A stretch of DNA of 64,000 nt from Mycobacterium sherrisii (GTDB lineage: Bacteria; Actinomycetota; Actinomycetes; Mycobacteriales; Mycobacteriaceae). The notes under the pieces were generated by a model. That model saw nothing but the letters and a program-made list of their open reading frames with translations. It had not been told where the DNA came from and searched no databases. The stretch is from contig NZ_LQPT01000023.1 in NCBI RefSeq assembly GCF_002102355.1, positions 62,001-126,000 of the forward strand, read 5' to 3'. The translations under genes were made by a program, and so were the position numbers. Shown one piece after another: positions 60,516 to 64,000 of the stretch. Every line of letters begins with the position of its first letter. The first letter of the stretch is position 1.

Positions 60516-61208
60516 ATGGTCAACATCAACGGATCGACGGTGGTGGTCACCGGAGGGCAACGCGGACTCGGCAAGGCGATCGTTGAGGAGTTTCTGCGGC
60601 GAGGCGCGGCGAAGGTTTACGCCACCGCTCGCTCACCGCAGCCCAGCGACGACCCTCGCATCGTGAGCGTGCCGCTCGACGTCACGCAGACCGAATCGGT
60701 TGCGGCGCTCGCCGTGCGGGCATCGGACGCCACCATCGTGGTCAACAACGCCGGCATTGCCGGGGCCACCCAACTGCTCGGCAGCGACCTGGACGAGGTC
60801 CGCGAGGTCTTCGAGACCAATTACTTCGGCGCCCTGCGAGTGGCGCAGGCCTTCGCGCCGATCCTGGCCGAGAACGGCGGCGGCGCACTGGTCGACATCA
60901 GCTCGGTGCTGGCCTGGATCGGCGGCTTCGGCGGCTACGGCGACTCGAAGGCGGCCATCTGGTCGCTGACCAACTCGCTGCGCGTCGAGCTCGAGAAGCA
61001 GGGCACGCTGGTGACCGCCGTTCATCTGGGCTTCACCGACACCGACATGACTGCGTCCTTTGCGGTGCCGAAGAACGATCCACGCGACGTCGCCCGCCAA
61101 ATCGTGGACGGCATTCGGGATGATCAGGCAGAGGTGCTGGCCGACGAAACCAGTCGCCGCGTCAAGACGGCACTGGCGGGCCCGGCGGAGTTGCTGCGGG
61201 CCGGCTGA
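60516..61208 (+). CDS. Short-chain dehydrogenase/reductase
   Basis: A 230-residue classical SDR: VVVTGGQRGLGKAIVEEF, NNAGIAG near residue 75, YGDSKAAIWSL with catalytic YxxxK near residue 148, and a preceding Ser in DISSVLAWIGG. AAGGAGAG precedes ATG 60516. NAD(P)-dependent, substrate unknown. It is divergent from the CGNR gene and probably controlled through the repeated dyads. Confidence 0.9.
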   Translation: MVNINGSTVVVTGGQRGLGKAIVEEFLRRGAAKVYATARSPQPSDDPRIVSVPLDVTQTESVAALAVRASDATIVVNNAGIAGATQLLGSDLDEVREVFETNYFGALRVAQAFAPILAENGGGALVDISSVLAWIGGFGGYGDSKAAIWSLTNSLRVELEKQGTLVTAVHLGFTDTDMTASFAVPKNDPRDVARQIVDGIRDDQAEVLADETSRRVKTALAGPAELLRAG

Positions 61209-61278
61209 GCGGGCGACCGCGCCGGGCGGGTTCGTGATCGGCACGCGCCGGGGTCGCTGGACATGTTTGGATTGGCCT

Positions 61279-61755
61279 ATGGCGGAAACGGATCCACAAG
61301 GCCCAGCAGGTCCAGAGGGTATTGTCAGCGCTTCGCGTGTCATCTCGGCCAGCGCCGAACGCATCTTCGAATTGATCGCCGACCCGTCCCGACAACCGAG
61401 TTGGGACGGCAACGACAATCTCGAATCGGCTGCGCCGGGGCAGCGCGTCCGCGGGGTCGGTGACGTGTTCAAGATGTTGCTGACCAACGGCCAAGTGCGG
61501 GAAAACCACGTGGTGGAGTTCATCGAAGGCGCCAAGATCGCTTGGCGCCCAGCAGAACCCGGCAAGAAACCGCCAGGGCATCTGTGGCGCTGGGAGCTCA
61601 ACGCCATCAACGCCACACTGACCAACGTGACCCACACCTACGACTGGACGGCGCTGACCGACGCCACGCGGCTGGCGAAGGCGCGCTCGACGACGCCGGA
61701 GATGCTGCGCGAGTCGATGGACAAGCTGGCGTCGATCGCGCAGCGCACCGACTGA
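61279..61755 (+). CDS. SRPBCC-family protein
   Basis: About 158 residues from ATG 61279. The frame is open upstream but the earlier part looks non-coding. VSASRVISASAERIFELIADPSRQPSWDG is the classic first strand and helix, and HLWRWELNAINATLTNVTHTYDWT is the C-terminal part. It binds hydrophobic ligands, with no catalytic assignment. It follows the SDR gene by 70 bp on the same strand and may be co-transcribed. It is convergent with the methyltransferase gene. Confidence 0.82.
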   Translation: MAETDPQGPAGPEGIVSASRVISASAERIFELIADPSRQPSWDGNDNLESAAPGQRVRGVGDVFKMLLTNGQVRENHVVEFIEGAKIAWRPAEPGKKPPGHLWRWELNAINATLTNVTHTYDWTALTDATRLAKARSTTPEMLRESMDKLASIAQRTD

Positions 61756-61759
61756 GGGC

Positions 61760-62497
61760 TCAGCCGTTCTTACCCCGGATCCACTGGAAGGTGCCGAGGT
61801 TGTGCACTCGCACGCTCACGAAGCCGTGCTCTTCCAGGACGTCGGCGATTTCGTCCTCGCCGAACGCGTGCGCGCCGAAGTTCGGCAGCAGCTGCCATAG
61901 GCGCGCGGCTCGCCCGACGGTCGGAACCATGATGGCCAGCCGGCCACCGGGGCGCAGCACCCGTGCCATCTCGGCCAGCGCGGTCACCGGATTCGGAATC
62001 AGTTGTAGGACCGCCAGGGCGATCACCGCGTCAACGGTGTTGTCCCGGAATGGAAGTCGCTGGGCGTCGGCGCGGATGAAGCCGACGTACGGGCCGGCCT
62101 CGTTGCGGATTGCGCGGGTCAGCATCGCCTCGGAGATGTCGACGCCCAGCGCCAGCCCGTCCTCGCCGGCGGCCCGCGCCAGCGACGCGGTCACCGTGCC
62201 GGGCCCGGAACCGACGTCCAGCGCGGTTCCGCCGGTCGGGATGTCCAGCCACTCGGCGGGGTGCTGCAAGGCGTTGAACAGCCGGCGCGACCAGGCTTGC
62301 GCGTTGTCGTAGAGCATCGATCCGATCGGCGAGGCCCACGCCGCCTGGATCGGGCCGGTGTTCTTCGGGACGTCGTCCGCGTTGCCGCCGAGCAGATCGA
62401 GGTATCCTTTACTGGTATCGGGCTCCGCCGGCGGGTCGATGAGCAGATCCAGCGCCCGGCGCAACGCGGGAGATGGCGACACATGTACGTCGGTCAT
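61760..62497 (-). CDS. Class I SAM-dependent methyltransferase
   Basis: About 245 residues from ATG 62497, which follows AAGGAG. A much longer frame running to 63436 is a shadow of the cyclase gene. SAM motif I is ALDVGSGPGTVTASLARAAG near residue 93, then GVDISEAML, and the domain continues with FRADAQRLPFRDNTVDAVI-like text and RVLRPGGRLAIMVP. It resembles the ubiquinone/menaquinone (UbiE-like) methyltransferase fold. The substrate is unknown. It lies downstream of the hydrolase-cyclase gene. Confidence 0.87.
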   Translation of the reverse strand: MTDVHVSPSPALRRALDLLIDPPAEPDTSKGYLDLLGGNADDVPKNTGPIQAAWASPIGSMLYDNAQAWSRRLFNALQHPAEWLDIPTGGTALDVGSGPGTVTASLARAAGEDGLALGVDISEAMLTRAIRNEAGPYVGFIRADAQRLPFRDNTVDAVIALAVLQLIPNPVTALAEMARVLRPGGRLAIMVPTVGRAARLWQLLPNFGAHAFGEDEIADVLEEHGFVSVRVHNLGTFQWIRGKNG

Positions 62498-62631
62498 GCG
62501 ACTCCTTTGCTGAAATATCAAGCTGTACAACAAAATCCAGGGGAGCTGCGGCAGTGAAGAAGATCGACCCCCTGCTGCGCAGCCTACGCGCGAGCGTCGG
62601 GCGCCTCGAGAGGCCGAGCGTGTGGATTTCG

Positions 62632-63999
62632 TTAACGATTGACGACGGAGTGCTCGCTCACCAGGGCGTACACCCGCCACATACCCGGTACCCCTTTGAG
62701 CGCGCTCTCGCCGCGGTCGGTGAACCGGTGCCGCGATCCGGTCACGATGTCCCGCAATGTCGAGGAGACGAGCACCTCGCTGGGACCGGCCAGCGCGGCA
62801 ACGCGTGCCCCGATGTGCACGGCCATTCCGGCCACGTCGGTGCCGCGCACCTCGACCTCGCCCGCGTGAATGCCGACCCGAACCTCGATGCCCAGCACCC
62901 GAACCGCGTCGACGATGGCGTCGGCGCACGCGATCGCCGCGCTCGGGCTGGTGAACGTGGCGACGAATCCGTCGCCGGCGGTGTTGACTTCGCGGCCGGC
63001 GAAGCGCTGGAGTTCCTGGCGCACGATCGTGTCGTGGTTGTCCAGCAGATCGCGCCACCGGTCGTCGCCGAGCAGGGCGGCGTGTTCGGTCGAACCGACG
63101 ATGTCGGTGAACACGATGGTGGTGAGCAGCCGCTCGGCGGCCGCCCCGCCGCGCACGCCGGTGATGAACTCCTCGATCTCGTCGAGCATCGGCGCGGTAT
63201 CGCCCACCCAGTACAGGGCGTCCTTTCCCGGCAGCTCGATCAGGCGCGATCCGGCGATGTGCTCGGCCAGGTACCGGCCGTGCTCGACCGGACTGAACTC
63301 GGGGTTGTCGCGGTGCAGGATCAGTGTCGGCGCGCTGACGCGAGGCAGCGTCTCGCGCACGTCGGACTGCCGGAGCCTGGTGATGAACACGCGCGCCATG
63401 CTGGGCGAGGCGGCGCGGTTGCCGGCGTGGTCCCACCAGGCGCGGAACACGCCGTCGGAAGCGACGGACGGCGCGATGATGGCCAGCATGTCGAAGCCCT
63501 GCTCGACGGCGTCCGGTTCCATTCCGACGGTCGTGTAGGCCTCGGAGGCGCTTTCGTCGCTGCCGATCGGGTAGTCCGGCCCGCGCAGCGTGCGTGCCGC
63601 GCCGTTGAAGATCACCAGGTTGTTCACCCGCTCGGGGAAGTCGGCGGCCAGGACGAGGCCGGTCAACGACGTGAAGCCGGGCGCGAAGATCGTCGCCCGT
63701 TCACATCCGACCGCGTCCATCACGGCAAGCGCGTCTTGCGCCCAGAAGTTCGGCCCGATCACGTCCAGCGAGGGCACCCGCGACGACAAGCCGATGCCGC
63801 GCTGGTCGAACCGGATCACCCGGACAAAGGACGCCAGCCGACGATGGAAGCGGTACATCGACGGCTCGCTGTCGACGCAGTCGATCGGTATGAGGGGGCC
63901 CGGCAACACCAACAGGTCGATCGGCCCATCGCCAAAAACCTGGTAGGCGATGTCTATCCCACCGCAGCTGGCGTACCGCAGCCGTGGAACCGGCGCCAC
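62632..63999 (-). CDS. Alpha/beta hydrolase-fused class III nucleotidyl cyclase
   Basis: A 455-residue protein, either starting at GTG 63999 or continuing past the window end. The first ~275 residues form an alpha/beta-hydrolase domain, but the nucleophile elbow reads APGFTS instead of GxSxG, so it is probably non-catalytic and may sense a ligand. Residues about 290-455 form a class III cyclase: [13 protein letters not shown] (metal Asp), [11 protein letters not shown] (second metal Asp) and [21 protein letters not shown] (dimer and transition-state region). It likely makes cAMP, or is regulatory. M. tuberculosis has several cyclases of this fusion type. Confidence 0.85.
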   Translation of the reverse strand: MAPVPRLRYASCGGIDIAYQVFGDGPIDLLVLPGPLIPIDCVDSEPSMYRFHRRLASFVRVIRFDQRGIGLSSRVPSLDVIGPNFWAQDALAVMDAVGCERATIFAPGFTSLTGLVLAADFPERVNNLVIFNGAARTLRGPDYPIGSDESASEAYTTVGMEPDAVEQGFDMLAIIAPSVASDGVFRAWWDHAGNRAASPSMARVFITRLRQSDVRETLPRVSAPTLILHRDNPEFSPVEHGRYLAEHIAGSRLIELPGKDALYWVGDTAPMLDEIEEFITGVRGGAAAERLLTTIVFTDIVGSTEHAALLGDDRWRDLLDNHDTIVRQELQRFAGREVNTAGDGFVATFTSPSAAIACADAIVDAVRVLGIEVRVGIHAGEVEVRGTDVAGMAVHIGARVAALAGPSEVLVSSTLRDIVTGSRHRFTDRGESALKGVPGMWRVYALVSEHSVVNR

Positions 64000-64000
64000 T

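Noticed and set aside
61760-63436. A 558-codon minus-strand frame joining the methyltransferase and the cyclase region
   Set aside because: The upstream part is an Arg/Gly-rich shadow of the cyclase gene. The ATG at 62497 with AAGGAG is the true start.
1-64000. tRNA, rRNA, CRISPR arrays, insertion sequences or prophage
   Set aside because: No fold, repeat array, transposase or integrase was seen on reading both strands. A dedicated tRNAscan or ISfinder run would be decisive.

Overview
The window is 64 kb of high-GC, gene-dense DNA typical of a mycobacterium or a close mycolic-acid actinobacterium. The gene content supports this: many FadE/FadD/thiolase-type lipid genes, DUF35 partners, mycobactin-synthase-like PKS and NRPS genes, a CtpA/CtpB-type copper ATPase, class III cyclases fused to a hydrolase domain, many TetR regulators, and frequent GTG/TTG starts with 4-bp overlaps. 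I saw no insertion sequence, phage gene, tRNA, rRNA or CRISPR array. The genes at both edges lie against the window ends: the left one is cut, and the right one may be.

Positions 1-25,400 form a catabolic region for an unknown lipid- or steroid-like acyl-CoA substrate. It holds a two-domain acyl-CoA dehydrogenase, two thiolase-like plus DUF35 pairs (probable Ltp2-type aldolases), a sulfotransferase, a DUF1214 protein, a formamidase-like amidase, an amidohydrolase, a double-domain CoA-transferase, an acyl-CoA synthetase, an SDR and alpha/beta hydrolases. It also holds TetR, LacI and PadR regulators. A nearly identical 20-bp operator lies upstream of the acyl-CoA dehydrogenase (2213-2232) and of the acyl-CoA synthetase (19756-19775), which ties these distant genes together. 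A Tat-exported polysaccharide deacetylase and a membrane esterase close this part.

Positions 25,400-35,400 hold a copper P-type ATPase behind a TACCC-N5-GGGTA operator, an SRPBCC protein, a DUF417 membrane protein and a TRIC-type channel between two paralogous TetR genes. They also hold two tandem Baeyer-Villiger-type flavin monooxygenases behind repeated TTGAT-N3-ATCAA operators, and an SDR.

Positions 35,589-51,897 are the most notable part: a hybrid PKS-NRPS locus whose proteins look like MbtC (KS), MbtD (AT-KR-ACP), MbtE (C-A-PCP-C-PCP) and MbtF (C-A-PCP-E). They are arranged as two divergent operons. The minus-strand operon is thioesterase, KS, AT-KR-ACP. The plus-strand operon is two NRPSs and a SagB-type FMN oxidase. 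The divergent promoter carries an IdeR-like iron box. MbtA, MbtB, MbtG and MbtH counterparts are absent here, and a SagB oxidase, which I do not know from mycobactin loci, is present. I read it as a paralogous, probably iron-controlled metallophore or lipopeptide pathway with an unknown product. A cation/proton exchanger with a GTTAG/CTAAC inverted repeat upstream follows.

Positions 53,700-64,000 are mixed. They hold IclR and LysR regulators, an AhpD-like protein, a MmgE/PrpD protein, a DUF2127 membrane protein, the MTA/SAH nucleosidase, a CGNR regulator divergent from an SDR across repeated TTGAC-N3-GTCAA sites, an SRPBCC protein, a methyltransferase and a hydrolase-cyclase fusion.
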